Positions 10,490 through 20,185 of a stretch of 64,000 nt of DNA are shown here, piece after piece. Origin of the DNA: Castor canadensis. Its lineage: Eukaryota > Chordata > Mammalia > Rodentia > Castoridae. Both the position numbers and the translations under genes were made by a program. The notes beneath the pieces were generated by a model, which was given only the letters and a program-made list of their open reading frames with translations, did not search any database and was not told where the DNA came from. Location of the stretch: positions 32,380,001 through 32,444,000 of the forward strand of contig NC_133400.1 of the NCBI RefSeq assembly GCF_047511655.1. The letters run 5' to 3'. Each line of letters begins with the position of its first letter. Within the stretch, counting starts at the first letter, position 1.

Positions 10490-10972
10490 ATTTTTCTTTT
10501 ATTAGTCATATGTGCATACAAGGCTTGGTTCATTTCTCCCCCCTGCCCCCACCCCCTCCCTTACCACCCACTCCACCCCCTCCCGCTCCCCCCCTCAATA
10601 CCCAGCAGAAACTATTTTGCCCTTATCTCTAATTTTGTTGTAGAGAGAGTATAAGCAATAATAGGAAGGAACAAGGGGTTTTGCAGGTTGAGATAAGGAT
10701 AGCTATACAGGGCATTGACTCACATTAATTTCCTGTGCGTGGGTGTTACCTTCTAGGTTAATTCTTTTTGATCTAACCTTTTCTCTAGTTCCTGGTCCCC
10801 TTCTCCTATTGGCCTCAGTTGCTTTAAGGTACCTGCTTTAGTTTCTCTGCATTAAGGGCAACGAATGCTTGCTAGTTTTTTAGGTGTCTTACCTATCCTC
10901 ACCCCTCCCTTGTGTGCTCTCGCTTTTATCATGTGCTCATAGTCCAATCCCCTTGTTGTGTTTGCCCTTGAT
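10490..10972 (-). other. L1-A 3' UTR with G-rich tract and poly(A) signal
   Basis: The plus strand at about 10537-10596 is almost pure C/T with many CCC-CCCCC runs, so the L1 RNA carries a G-rich tract able in principle to fold as a G-quadruplex. The same tract recurs in copies at 20262-20323 and 41303-41396. The sense strand ends with AATAAA about 20 bp before the A tail. Confidence 0.85.
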
Positions 10973-13900
10973 CTAATGTCCACATATGAGGGAGAACATA
11001 CGATTTTTGGTCTTTTGAGCCAGGCTAACCTCACTCAGAATGATGTTCTCCAATTCCATCCATTTACCAGCAAATGATAACATTTCGTTCTTCTTCATGG
11101 CTGCATAAAATTCCATTGTGTATAGATACCACATTTTCTTAATCCATTCGTCAGTGCTGGGGCATCTTGGCTGTTTCCATAACTTGGCTATTGTGAATAG
11201 TGCCGCAATAAACATGGATGTGCAGGTGCCTCTGGAGTAACAGTCTTTTGGGTATATCCCCAAGAGTGGTATTGCTGGATCAAATGGTAGATCGATGTCC
11301 AGCTTTTTAAGTAGCCTCCAAATTTTTTTCCAGAGTGGTTGTACTAGTCTACATTCCCACCAACAGTGTAAGAGGGTTCCTTTTTCCCCGCATCCTGGCC
11401 AACACCTGTTGTTGGTGGTGTTGCTGATGATGGCTATTCTAACAGGGGTGAGGTGGAATCTTAGTGTGGTTTTAATTTGCATTTCCTTTATTGCTAGAGA
11501 TGGTGAACATTTTTTCATGTGTTTTCTGGCCATTTGAATTTCTTCTTTTGAGAAAGTTCTGTTTAGTTCACATGCCCATTTCTTTATTGGTTCATTAGTT
11601 TTGGGAGAATTTAGTTTTTTAAGTTCCCTGTATATTCTGGTTATCAGTCCTTTGTCTGATGTATAATTGGCAAATATTTTCTCCCACTCTGTGGGTGTTC
11701 TCTTCAGTTTAGAGACCATTTCTTTTGATGAACAGAAGCTTTTTAGTTTTATGAGGTCCCATTTATCTATGCTATCTCTTAGTTGCTGTGCTGCTGGGGT
11801 TTCATTGAGAAAGTTCTTACCTATACCTACTAACTCCAGAGTATTTCCTACTGTTTCTTGTATCAACTTAAGTGTTTGGGGTCTGATATTAAGATCCTTG
11901 ATCCATTTTGAGTTAATCTTGGTATAGGGTGATATACATGGATCTAGTTTCAGTTTTTTGCAGACTGCTAACCAGTTTTCCCAGCAGTTTTTGTTGAAGA
12001 GGCTGCTATTTCTCCATCGTATATTTTTAGCTCCTTTGTCAAAGATAAGTTGCTCATAGTTGTGTGGCTTCATATCTGGATCCTCTATTCTGTTCCACTG
12101 GTCTTCATGTCTGTTTTTGTGCCAGTACCATGCTGTTTTTATTGTTATTGCTTTGTAATATAGTTTGAAGTCAGGTATTGTGATACCTCCTGCATTGTTC
12201 TTTTGACTGAGTATTGCCTTGGCTATTCGTGGCCTCTTGTGTTTCCATATAAATTTCACAATAGATTTTTCAATCTCTTTAATGAATGTCATTGGAATTT
12301 TTATGGGAATTGCATTAAACATGTAGATTACTTTTGGGAGTATCGACATTTTTACTATGTTGATTCTACCAATCCATGAGCATGGGAGATCTCTCCACTT
12401 TCTATACTCTTCCTCAATCTCTTTCTTCAGAAGTGTGTAGTTTTCCTTGTAGAGGTCTTTCACATCTTTTGTTAGGTTTCCACCTAGGTATTTGATTTTT
12501 TTTGAGGCTATTGTAAATGGAATTGTTTTCATACATTCTTTTTCTGTTTGCTCATTGTTAGTGTATAGAAATGCTAATGATTTTTCTATGTTGATTTTAT
12601 ATCCTGCTACCTTGCTATAGCTATTGATGATGTCTAGAAGCTTCTGAGTAGAGTTTTTTGGGTCTTTAAGGTATAGGATCATGTCGTCTGCAAATAGGGA
12701 TATTTTGACAGTTTCTTTACCTATTTGTATTCCTTTTATTCCTTCTTCTTGCCTAATTGCTCTGGCTAGGAATTCCAGTACTATGTTGAATAGGAGTGGA
12801 GATAGTGGGCATCCTTGTCTGGTTCCTGATTTTAGAGGGAATGGTTTTAATTTTTCTCCGTTAAGTATAATGCTGGCTGTAGGTTTGTCATATATAGCTT
12901 TTATAATGTTGAGGAACTTTCCTTCTATTCCTAGTTTTCTTAGAGCTTTTATCATGAAATGATGTTGGATCTTATCAAAGGCTTTTTCTGCATCTATTGA
13001 GATGATTAAGTGGTTTTTGTCTTTGCTTCTGTTAATGTGGTTTATTACGTTTATTGATTTTCGTATGTTGAACCACCCCTGCATCCCTGGGATGAAGCCT
13101 ACCTGGTCGTGGTGAATAATCTTTTTGATGTGTTGCTGAATTCGATTTGCCATTATTTTGTTGAGGATTTTTGCATCAATGTTCATTAAGGAGATTGGCC
13201 TATAGTTCTCCTTTTTGGAGGTGTCTTTGCCTGGTTTTGGGATAAGTGTAATACTGGCTTCATAAAATGTGTTAGGCAGTTTTCCTTCCCTTTCTATTTC
13301 ATGGAACAGTTTAAGGAGGGTTGGTATCAGTTCTTCTTTAAAGGTCTGATAGAATTCAGCAGAGAATCCATCAGGTCCTGGACTTTTCTTTTTGGGGAGA
13401 CTCTTGATTGCTGCTTCAATTTCATTTTGTGTTATAGGTCTATTCAGGTGATTAATTTCCTCTTGGTTCAGTTTTGGATGATCATATGTATCTAGAAATC
13501 TGTCCATTTCTTTTAGATTTTCAAATTTATTTGAATATAGGTTCTCAAAGTAGTCTCTGATGATTTCCTGGACTTCCATGGTGTTTGTTGTTATCTCCCC
13601 TTTTGCATTCCTGATTCTACTAATTTGGGTTTTTTCTCTCCTCATTTTAGTCAGGTTTGCCAGGGGTCTATCGATCTTGTTTATTTTTTCAAAGAACCAA
13701 CTTTTTGTTTCATTAATTCTTTGTATGGTTTTTTTGGTTTCTATTTTGTTGATTTCAGCTCTTATTTTTATTATTTCTCTCCTTCTATTTGTTTTGGGAT
13801 TTGCTTGTTCTTGTTTTTCTAGGAGTTTGAGATGTATCATTAGGTCATTGATTTGGGATCTTTCAATCTTTTTAATATATGCACTCATGGCTATAAACTT

Positions 13901-14791
13901 TCCTCTCAAGACTGCCTTAGCTGTGTCCCATAGGTTCCGGTAGGTTGTGTTTTCATTTTCATTGACTTCTAGGAACTTTTTAATTTCCTCTTTTATTGCA
14001 TCGATGATCCATTCTTCATTAAGTAATGAGTTATTTAGTTTCCAGCTGTTTGCATGTTTTTTGTCTTTACTTTTGTTGTTGAGTTCTACTTTTACTGCAT
14101 TGTGGTCAGATAGTATGCATGGTATTATTTCTATTTTCTTATATTTGCTGAGGCTTGCTTTGTGCCCTAGGATATGATCTATTTTGGAGAAGGTTCCATG
14201 GGCTGCTGAGAAGAATGTATATTGTGTAGAGGTTGGATGAAATGTTCTGTAGACATCTACTAGGTCCACTTGATCTATTGCATATTTTAGATCTTGGATT
14301 TCTTTATTGAGTTTTTGTTTGGATGACCTATCTATTGATGATAATGGCGTGTTAAAGTCTCCCACAACCACTGTGTTGGCGTTTATATATGCTTTTAGGT
14401 CTTTCAGGGTATGTTTGATGAAATTGGGTGCGTTGACATTGGGTGCGTACAGATTGATGATTATTATTTCCTTTTGGTCTATTTCCCCTTTTATTAGTAT
14501 GGAATGTCCTTCTTTATCTCGTTTGATCAATGTAGGTTTGAAGTCTACTTTGTCAGAGATAAGTATTGCTACTCCTGCTTGTTTTCGGGGGCCGTTGGCT
14601 TGGTAAATCTTCTTCCAGCCTTTCATCCTAAGCATATGCTTATTTCTGTCGGTGAGATGAGTCTCCTGTAAGCAACAAATTGTTGGATCTTCTTTTTTAA
14701 TCCATTTTGTCAAACGGTGTCTTTTGATGGGTGAATTAAGTCCATTAACATTAAGTGTTAGTACTGATAGGTATGTGGTGATTCCTGCCAT
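10973..14791 (-). CDS. LINE-1 ORF2p: endonuclease and reverse transcriptase
   Basis: Intact 1272-codon frame encoding the L1 ORF2 protein, which nicks target DNA and reverse-transcribes L1 RNA at the nick. The N-terminal AP-like endonuclease (about residues 1-240) keeps N14, E43 (QETH), D145/N147 (GDFN), D205 and S228-D229-H230. The reverse transcriptase (about 450-780) keeps D600 (SIDAEKAFD) and the FADD box at 700-703. The C-terminal cysteine knuckle keeps C1130, C1134, H1142 and C1147. Human ORF2p has 1275 residues. This copy lacks a three-residue DTG after C1184 that L1-B retains. The start is placed at the M 50 bp after the ORF1 stop, immediately before the conserved '[17 protein letters not shown]' block. 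Translation probably depends on termination-reinitiation after ORF1, as in other L1s. Confidence 0.97.
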   Translation of the reverse strand: MAGITTYLSVLTLNVNGLNSPIKRHRLTKWIKKEDPTICCLQETHLTDRNKHMLRMKGWKKIYQANGPRKQAGVAILISDKVDFKPTLIKRDKEGHSILIKGEIDQKEIIIINLYAPNVNAPNFIKHTLKDLKAYINANTVVVGDFNTPLSSIDRSSKQKLNKEIQDLKYAIDQVDLVDVYRTFHPTSTQYTFFSAAHGTFSKIDHILGHKASLSKYKKIEIIPCILSDHNAVKVELNNKSKDKKHANSWKLNNSLLNEEWIIDAIKEEIKKFLEVNENENTTYRNLWDTAKAVLRGKFIAMSAYIKKIERSQINDLMIHLKLLEKQEQANPKTNRRREIIKIRAEINKIETKKTIQRINETKSWFFEKINKIDRPLANLTKMRREKTQISRIRNAKGEITTNTMEVQEIIRDYFENLYSNKFENLKEMDRFLDTYDHPKLNQEEINHLNRPITQNEIEAAIKSLPKKKSPGPDGFSAEFYQTFKEELIPTLLKLFHEIEREGKLPNTFYEASITLIPKPGKDTSKKENYRPISLMNIDAKILNKIMANRIQQHIKKIIHHDQVGFIPGMQGWFNIRKSINVINHINRSKDKNHLIISIDAEKAFDKIQHHFMIKALRKLGIEGKFLNIIKAIYDKPTASIILNGEKLKPFPLKSGTRQGCPLSPLLFNIVLEFLARAIRQEEGIKGIQIGKETVKISLFADDMILYLKDPKNSTQKLLDIINSYSKVAGYKINIEKSLAFLYTNNEQTEKECMKTIPFTIASKKIKYLGGNLTKDVKDLYKENYTLLKKEIEEEYRKWRDLPCSWIGRINIVKMSILPKVIYMFNAIPIKIPMTFIKEIEKSIVKFIWKHKRPRIAKAILSQKNNAGGITIPDFKLYYKAITIKTAWYWHKNRHEDQWNRIEDPDMKPHNYEQLIFDKGAKNIRWRNSSLFNKNCWENWLAVCKKLKLDPCISPYTKINSKWIKDLNIRPQTLKLIQETVGNTLELVGIGKNFLNETPAAQQLRDSIDKWDLIKLKSFCSSKEMVSKLKRTPTEWEKIFANYTSDKGLITRIYRELKKLNSPKTNEPIKKWACELNRTFSKEEIQMARKHMKKCSPSLAIKEMQIKTTLRFHLTPVRIAIISNTTNNRCWPGCGEKGTLLHCWWECRLVQPLWKKIWRLLKKLDIDLPFDPAIPLLGIYPKDCYSRGTCTSMFIAALFTIAKLWKQPRCPSTDEWIKKMWYLYTMEFYAAMKKNEMLSFAGKWMELENIILSEVSLAQKTKNRMFSLICGH

Positions 14792-14841
14792 TTAGTTATC
14801 TTAGTTGTTTGAAGGTTTGATTGTGTGTACCTAACTTGATG
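14792..14841 (-). other. L1-A inter-ORF spacer
   Basis: 50 bp between the ORF1 stop and ORF2 start, in the size range of other mammalian L1s. It has no frame of its own. Confidence 0.85.
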
Positions 14842-16044
14842 TTACTCTCTACTGTCTTGCTTTTTCTTATCCTGTGGTTTGGTGCTGCCTACCTTTTCAT
14901 GGTTAAGTTGGGTGTCACTTTCTGTGTGCAGGATCCCTTGCAGAATCTTTTGTAATGGTGGCTTTGTGGTCACATATTGTTTTAGTTTCTGCTTATCATG
15001 GAAGACTTTTATTGCTCCATCTATTTTGAATGATAGCTTTGCTGGGTAGAGTATCCTGGGGTTGAAGTTATTTTCATTCAGTGCCCGGAAGATCTCACCC
15101 CACGTTCTTCTTGCTTTTAATGTTTCTGTTGAGAAGTCTGCTGTGATTTTGATGGGTTTACCTTTGTATGTTACTTGTTTTTTCTCTCTTGCAGCCTTCA
15201 ATATTCTTTCCTTAGTTTCTGAACTTGTTGTTTTAATGATGATATGTCGTGGAGTAGTTCTATTTTGATCTGGTCTGTTTGGTGTCCTGGAGGCCTCTTG
15301 CATTTGTATGGGAATCTCTTTCTCTAGATTTGGGAAATTTTCCATTATTATTTTGTTGAATATATTACGCATTCCCTTTGCTTGCACCTCTTCTCCTTCT
15401 TCGATGCCCATGATTCTCAAGTTTGGTCTTTTGATGGAGTCAGTGAGTTCTTGCATTTTCTTTTCACAGGTCTTGAGTTGTTTAATTAATAGTTCTTCAG
15501 TTTTTCCTTTAATTACCATTTCATCTTCAAGTTCTGAGATTCTGTCTTCTGTTTGTTCTATTCTGCTGGATTGGCCTTCCGTTTTGTTTTGCAGTTCTGT
15601 TTCGTTCTTTTTTCTGAGGTTTTCCATATCCTGGCTGTTTTCTTCTTTATTGTTGTCTATTTTTGTCCTGAGTTCATTTATCCATTTATTCATTGTGTTC
15701 TCTCTTTCACTTTGGTGTTTATACAGTGCTTCTATGGTTTCCTTTATTTCTTCTTTTGCTTTTTCAAATTCTCTATTTTTATTGTCTTGGAATTTCTTGA
15801 GTGTCTCCTGTACATTTTGGTTGACCCTATCCAGTATCATCTCTATAAAATTCTCATTGAGTACTTGTAGTATGTCTTCTTTTAAATTATTCTTGTGGGC
15901 TTCATTGGGTCCTTTGGCATAGTTTATCTTCATTTTGTTGGAGTCTGGATCTGAGTTTCTGTTCTCTTCATTCCCCTCTGGTTCCTGTACTAATTTTTTG
16001 CTGTGGGGAAACTGGTTTCCTTGTTTTTTCTGTCTTCCTGTCAT
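14842..16044 (-). CDS. LINE-1 ORF1p: RNA-binding coiled-coil chaperone
   Basis: Intact 400-codon frame. ORF1p coats L1 RNA as a trimer and acts as a nucleic-acid chaperone in the cytoplasmic RNP. Visible order: basic N-terminus (MTGRQKKQGN), Asn/Glu/Lys-rich region, a long heptad-like coiled coil (about 50-205, including RIEQTEDRISELEDEM at 171-186), an RRM-like domain (about 206-300, KRPNLRIMGI and TPRHIIIK), and a C-terminal domain (about 301-383) with ARRTWGEIF and YPAKLSF. It is longer than human ORF1p (338 residues), mostly in the coiled coil. The frame is open 60 codons further upstream to 16224, but that part is hydrophobic and unlike ORF1p. The M at 16044 begins the typical basic N-terminus and is preferred. 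Confidence 0.95.
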   Translation of the reverse strand: MTGRQKKQGNQFPHSKKLVQEPEGNEENRNSDPDSNKMKINYAKGPNEAHKNNLKEDILQVLNENFIEMILDRVNQNVQETLKKFQDNKNREFEKAKEEIKETIEALYKHQSERENTMNKWINELRTKIDNNKEENSQDMENLRKKNETELQNKTEGQSSRIEQTEDRISELEDEMVIKGKTEELLIKQLKTCEKKMQELTDSIKRPNLRIMGIEEGEEVQAKGMRNIFNKIIMENFPNLEKEIPIQMQEASRTPNRPDQNRTTPRHIIIKTTSSETKERILKAAREKKQVTYKGKPIKITADFSTETLKARRTWGEIFRALNENNFNPRILYPAKLSFKIDGAIKVFHDKQKLKQYVTTKPPLQKILQGILHTESDTQLNHEKVGSTKPQDKKKQDSRE

Positions 16045-17487
16045 TGTCCTTGGTGTTGTTACTGTCCCTGTACTGTGTGTAATTAAGTATTTTCTAGCTT
16101 GTAATAATAACAATGGTAATATTGAGAATGGAAGAGTGAGCTGAGATGGAAAGCAAGAAGTTAAAGAAAAGGGGAAAACAAATATACAGCCAAGAGGGAG
16201 AAAGCAGAACAAGGTATCAGACAAGAGAGTTTCAAAGGTATAAATAGGGAGTGTTAGTGTACTAATCGACAGTAAGCTGAACAGACAATAGAGAGACAGA
16301 GAGAGGATTGAAAATCAAAGATAAAAAAAATAAAAAATAAGTATATGAAAGTAATATCTATTTATAAAAATGAATTAAAATAAAATGGAAAATAGAAAAT
16401 TAAAAAAAAAAAAACCAAAAAACTTCCAAGTTTATATGCAATGCAATTTCAGTCTTAATAATTTGGATGTCCGTCTCAATCTCCAGTCCTGGAGTTGGTG
16501 CCTCAGATGTTGTTCTGTAGTTGTCTCATCAAAGGGGATGCATAAAGTAGAACAAAACTACACTCACACACACACAGAAGAAAAAAAAAAAAAAAAGCCC
16601 CACCAAGTGTCCCCAGTTCAAATGCAATACAGTTTCAGTAAGCTTTTCGGCTTGCAGGTGTAATTCGGTTGTTCTCTCATCAAAGGTAGGGAGAAAAAGA
16701 AAAAAAAGCGTCTGGAGGCAGTTCTGAGAGTGGTATCTGCAACTGTGGCTTGCCTGCCTGCTGCTCTCAGCCTGTAGCTGGCGGCATTATTTGTGCAGAT
16801 CTCTGGGGTGAGCTAGCACTCACCTGGTCCCACAGGCTTTGTTTGCTCAGAGTTCTCCTGTGCAAAGCTACAGGCTTTCCCCTTTCCAAGCACTGGGAAA
16901 GGTGCCACTGCCCCGCGTTGTCAGGCCTGCGTGTTTATTTACAGTTCACGTGGGAAGTGGGTCTTCCCCCCTCTCACAAGCGTCCCGCTCCTGGTTGCTG
17001 GGCGCGCCCTGCTCCCGCCAGAGCCTCTCCGGCCCGCCCGGCTCGTTTATTTACAGTCCCGGGAAGGAGTCCCTTCCCCCAATCTTCAGCTCTCAGGGCG
17101 TCCCACCCTCTTTCCGGCGTGTCTTAACTGTTCTTATTGCTTAGTACTCAGTTTCTCTTTTTTTCCCGGGTGGAGGTCAGTTTGTCCAGGGGGCTATGCT
17201 GCTCTGGCCAGGCTTGTCTGTGGGGCTACCGTGATACCGCGAAGCTCACCTGGTCCGCGTCTTCCCAAGCCGTATGGGCACCGGCCACTGGCGGCCCCGG
17301 GGGCCTCCTCAGTTCTCCGTTTAACATGAAGTGGAGATGCTCTGCGCCGGCTGGAGATGTGGAGGAGTCAAAGTTATGCCTTTTCTCGGTGATTATGCCT
17401 GCAAAGTGTGTCTCCAGCGTCTCTCCAAGATTTCACTATAGGAGGCTCGCTTTCTGCTTCCTCCCTCTAGCCGCCATCTTGGAATTC
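16045..17487 (-). promoter_or_regulatory. L1-A 5' UTR with internal promoter
   Basis: 1443 bp from the element start to the ORF1 ATG. The first 700 bp or so (about 16740-17487) are GC-rich with many CpGs ('ccgcccggctcg', 'ccgcgaagctcac', 'ggtccgcgtc'), a typical internal L1 promoter. The later part (16045-16740) is AT-rich with A-runs and an AC repeat. No monomer tandem array of the mouse type is visible. Retained CpGs argue against long methylation-driven decay. Open frames of 101-132 codons occur antisense to the element (plus strand 16750-17490). Confidence 0.85.
17471..17482 (-). promoter_or_regulatory. YY1-like motif at L1-A 5' end
   Basis: The sense strand reads 'CCAAGATGGCGG' within the first 20 bp of the element, matching the AAnATGGC core of YY1 sites. 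YY1 is known to set the transcription start of human L1. The decayed L1-G has 'CCAAAATGGC' in the same place (49735-49744). Confidence 0.75.
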
Positions 17488-17503
17488 TGAAGTTTTGTTC
17501 TTT
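17488..17503. repeat. 16-bp target-site duplication of L1-A (5' side)
   Basis: An exact copy of 10465-10480. The two copies place the element boundaries to within a base or so. Confidence 0.95.
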
Positions 17504-17526
17504 GTCTCTTGGGAACCATCAGAGGA

Positions 17527-17529
<3 letters not shown>

Positions 17530-17588
<59 letters not shown>

Positions 17589-17601
17589 CTCTCTCTCTCT
17601 C
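17530..17601. repeat. (CT)n(GT)n(CT)n microsatellite
   Basis: About 21 CT units, then about 8 GT units, then about 6 CT units. The frame across it (17502-17828) is a low-complexity artefact. Confidence 0.95.
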
Positions 17602-18349
17602 ATTGTTGCCCCAAGGCATCAAGAGCTGTTAATATTGACTCAGCTGATTCATATGGTGTGAGAGCCAAGAAAGATTCACCACTTTTATACAATCTAGGCC
17701 AAGTCTTTTCAGGACTTGAAAGTGTCCCTCTCATTCAAGGTCATATGCTCTCTTCCTCTTCCCCAAATCCACTTGGTGCCACACCCTTCTTAGGCAGATG
17801 TCCTGTCACCTGGCACTCAGGGGGTTAATTTACCAAACTGTCTGCAAACCCTGTGGGTTATTTCATATTTATTTCAATTATATAAATATACTGGGCCAGT
17901 GTATTTATTTTAAATCACATTATCTACAGCTTCCCAAGCATGTGTCAACAAAAAGAACGGTTTCAATTTAGTAGACTTTGAAATGGTGTGCAGTTTATCC
18001 TCACTTCAATTATACCCTCTACAGTAAGTCATGGGCAGCTTCAGGATTATTCAGGGCAAAGTAATGCTATCTGAAAGCATTGATTTTTCCCTTTTCTTCA
18101 AGAACAGTTTACTGAAGAATGTACTGGACTTTCCTTTAAGGAAACACAAAAATACATTTATCAGCTGCGACTTCTGAGAAATCTCAATCTAGGGGTCTGG
18201 ATGAAGCTGCCAAGGAAATTTCTGGTGTTTAAAGTAAGACAATGCAGAGCTAGTTGCAAAGGAGTGACCATAGTGTGACTCATATGTCTTTTTTCAAAAC
18301 TATGGGAGAAGGGTGGCACAGAGGAAGAGTAGAATATCAGAGAATTCTT
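17602..18349. other. Unassigned sequence
   Basis: No gene or clear repeat was recognised. The middle is AT-rich (17860-17930). Confidence 0.4.
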
Positions 18350-18670
18350 GTACTCTATCTGCTTATGAATAAGCATTTATTTGCCAAGCCTTAGGAGCTA
18401 ATGATAAAGTGAAGAATAAAACCAAAGCTGGCTTCATGGACACATGGCCTGTGCAATTGCCTTAGGCCATACATGTGGGAAGTCTCCAGTCTTGTTGGTG
18501 TTCTCTTGTTATCTTCTTGAAATTCTTAATTATTTTCAACAAAAAGACCCACATTTTCATTTATAACTGGCCATGCAGAATATGTAGCTGGTCATGATAA
18601 ATACACTGTCATTTCTGTTCTCATGGAGTTTAGGGTTGACTGGGAGAGACAGATATGAATTAAGCTACCA
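18350..18670 (-). repeat. Possible old L2-like remnant
   Basis: 'taagcatttatttgccaagc' and 'gttctcatggagtttagggttgactgggagagacag' resemble wording found in antisense L2-class repeats. Divergence is high and boundaries are unsure. Confidence 0.35.
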
Positions 18671-18699
18671 AGTCTAATTGTCCAGGGTCCCTACAGGGT

Positions 18700-18860
18700 A
18701 TGTTTCTTAGTCTGTTTTGTGTTGCTATACCAAAGTACTCAAGGATGGGTACTTTCTTAAGAAAAGAGGCATTTAAATAGTTCTAGGGGTCGAAGGATAT
18801 AGTGTTGGCATTGGCTTCTGGCAAGGGTCTTATGGTAGACAGCATCCCATGAATCGTGTA

Positions 18861-18909
<49 letters not shown>

Positions 18910-18955
18910 GTGTATGTGTGTGTGTATGTGTGTGTGTGTATGTGTGTGTGAGATA

Positions 18956-19019
<64 letters not shown>

Positions 19020-19240
19020 ACACCAGGAGGCTCATTGTTTCATAACTATCCCCTCACAGGAATTAATCTATCCAAGAGATCAGTAGTATAGTAATCCCTT
19101 CTGGAGGGTGATCATGACCCAATCACCTTCCACTAGGTTCCACCTCTTAAAGATTCCAGCATCTTTCAGTACTGTTACATTGGAGAATTAAGCCTCAACT
19201 TAAGTTTTGCAGGGATAAACCACATTCAAACCATAGCAGC
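18700..19240 (-). mobile_element. MaLR-type LTR remnant containing a large microsatellite
   Basis: 'cttagtctgttttgtgttgctataccaaagtactcaagg', 'taagaaaagaggcattt', 'atcaccttccactaggttccacctcttaaagattcca' and 'ccacattcaaaccatagcagcac' match the order of a reverse-complement MaLR LTR. The centre is replaced or expanded by a GT/GATA/GA array. Confidence 0.55.
18856..19016. repeat. Compound (GT)n-(GATA)n-(GA)n microsatellite
   Basis: A GT-rich block with TATG interruptions (18856-18949), then 'agatagagatagatagatag', then about 29 GA units to 19016. It is highly length-polymorphic in type and lies inside the LTR remnant. Confidence 0.95.
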
Positions 19241-19261
19241 ACATAAGGCAGAGAATTGGCC

Positions 19262-19450
19262 ACCTGTAGTAACGAAGGCATTCAGAAGATGAACCGCTTG
19301 GGCAAACATCTGAAGGACAGGCTAGTGAATATGAAGAGTGCTCTTGGGAGACTATTCCAGGCAGAGGGAACAGAGTGTGTGAAGGCCCTGAGGGAAGGAG
19401 TGGGCCTGTTAGACTCAGAGAGGAAGCCAGTATGAGTAAAGCCTAGTGAG
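19262..19450 (-). mobile_element. L2-like LINE fragment, antisense
   Basis: 'gactattccaggcagagggaacagagtgtgtgaaggccctgagggaaggag' is the usual reverse-strand wording of the L2 3' part. It is old and non-coding. Confidence 0.55.
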
Positions 19451-20169
19451 CTAGGATTTTCTCTTTGGCAAGAACACACAGGTCAGATGTACTGTGGCCA
19501 GATTTACATAGATTTTCCCATTTGATAAATTGAAATGACCATAGACTCCTTTTTGTTGCCATCTTGTTATTGCTGTATGATGCATGAATTAACCCAACCT
19601 CCCTTAGTATAGCTGTGCTCTGGAGGGGGAGAGCTGTCTCAAAAATATCCCAATCTCCCAAAAATAATTAATTCTAAGTTACTAAATTTAAATGATATAT
19701 TAGTAATAATTTTTGATTGTTTATTCAAGAATCCATAATGAAGATATCATTCACAAACTTAACCCAAAACCTTGGAAGTATTCATATATAATAGTGTGAA
19801 CAATGTTAGAAAATTCATTATACCCCTGCATGTTGAGTAAATCATTTTATTTTTGTTTTTTATCTACCTCGTTGACACTTGAGAGCAGAAGTTCCCTGGA
19901 TCTTGGCTTTCTAGAATGAGGTGAATGTCCCTCTGCGGACTCAAACTGGTTATGATTTTGTAGTTTGTTACTCTGCCATCTCTCCTCCTTTAAAGCTGTA
20001 GACAATTGCTGCATTGAAGTATCTTTACAGGTGTGTGGGGATGGGAAAAACCAAGGAAATCCATTGTACATTAGAACATTGTAATTTGAAGTCTTGGGGA
20101 AGAGTAGAACTGGAAGTGTGGGTGGGGGTGGGTGGCAAGAACGTTCAGTGATGTTTACTTAAATAGCAC
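19451..20169. other. Unassigned sequence
   Basis: No gene, RNA gene or named repeat was recognised. Short frames on the minus strand lack motifs. Confidence 0.4.
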
Positions 20170-20185
20170 CATAAGTCACATTTTA

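Larger units (their letters stand above)
10481..17487 (-). mobile_element. L1-A: full-length LINE-1 with two intact ORFs
   Basis: A 7.0-kb minus-strand LINE-1. Sense order: 5' UTR (17487-16045), ORF1 (16044-14842), 50-bp spacer, ORF2 (14791-10973), 3' UTR (10972-about 10490) with AATAAA (in the sense 'actaataaaagaaaaatg') and an A-rich tail. The first bases contain 'CCAAGATGGCGG', a YY1-like start as in other mammalian L1s, so the 5' end looks complete. Exact 16-bp target-site duplications flank it. The GC-rich 5' UTR keeps many CpGs. Both proteins are uninterrupted with all expected catalytic residues, unlike every other L1 in the window. It is inferred to be young and possibly still retrotransposition-competent. 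Confidence 0.95.

Noticed and set aside
11295-14606. Many plus-strand frames of 60-127 codons
   Set aside because: They are antisense shadows of the intact L1-A ORF2 and ORF1.
16045-16224. 60-codon N-terminal extension of L1-A ORF1
   Set aside because: The extension is hydrophobic and lies in the 5' UTR. The typical basic ORF1p start is the methionine at 16044.
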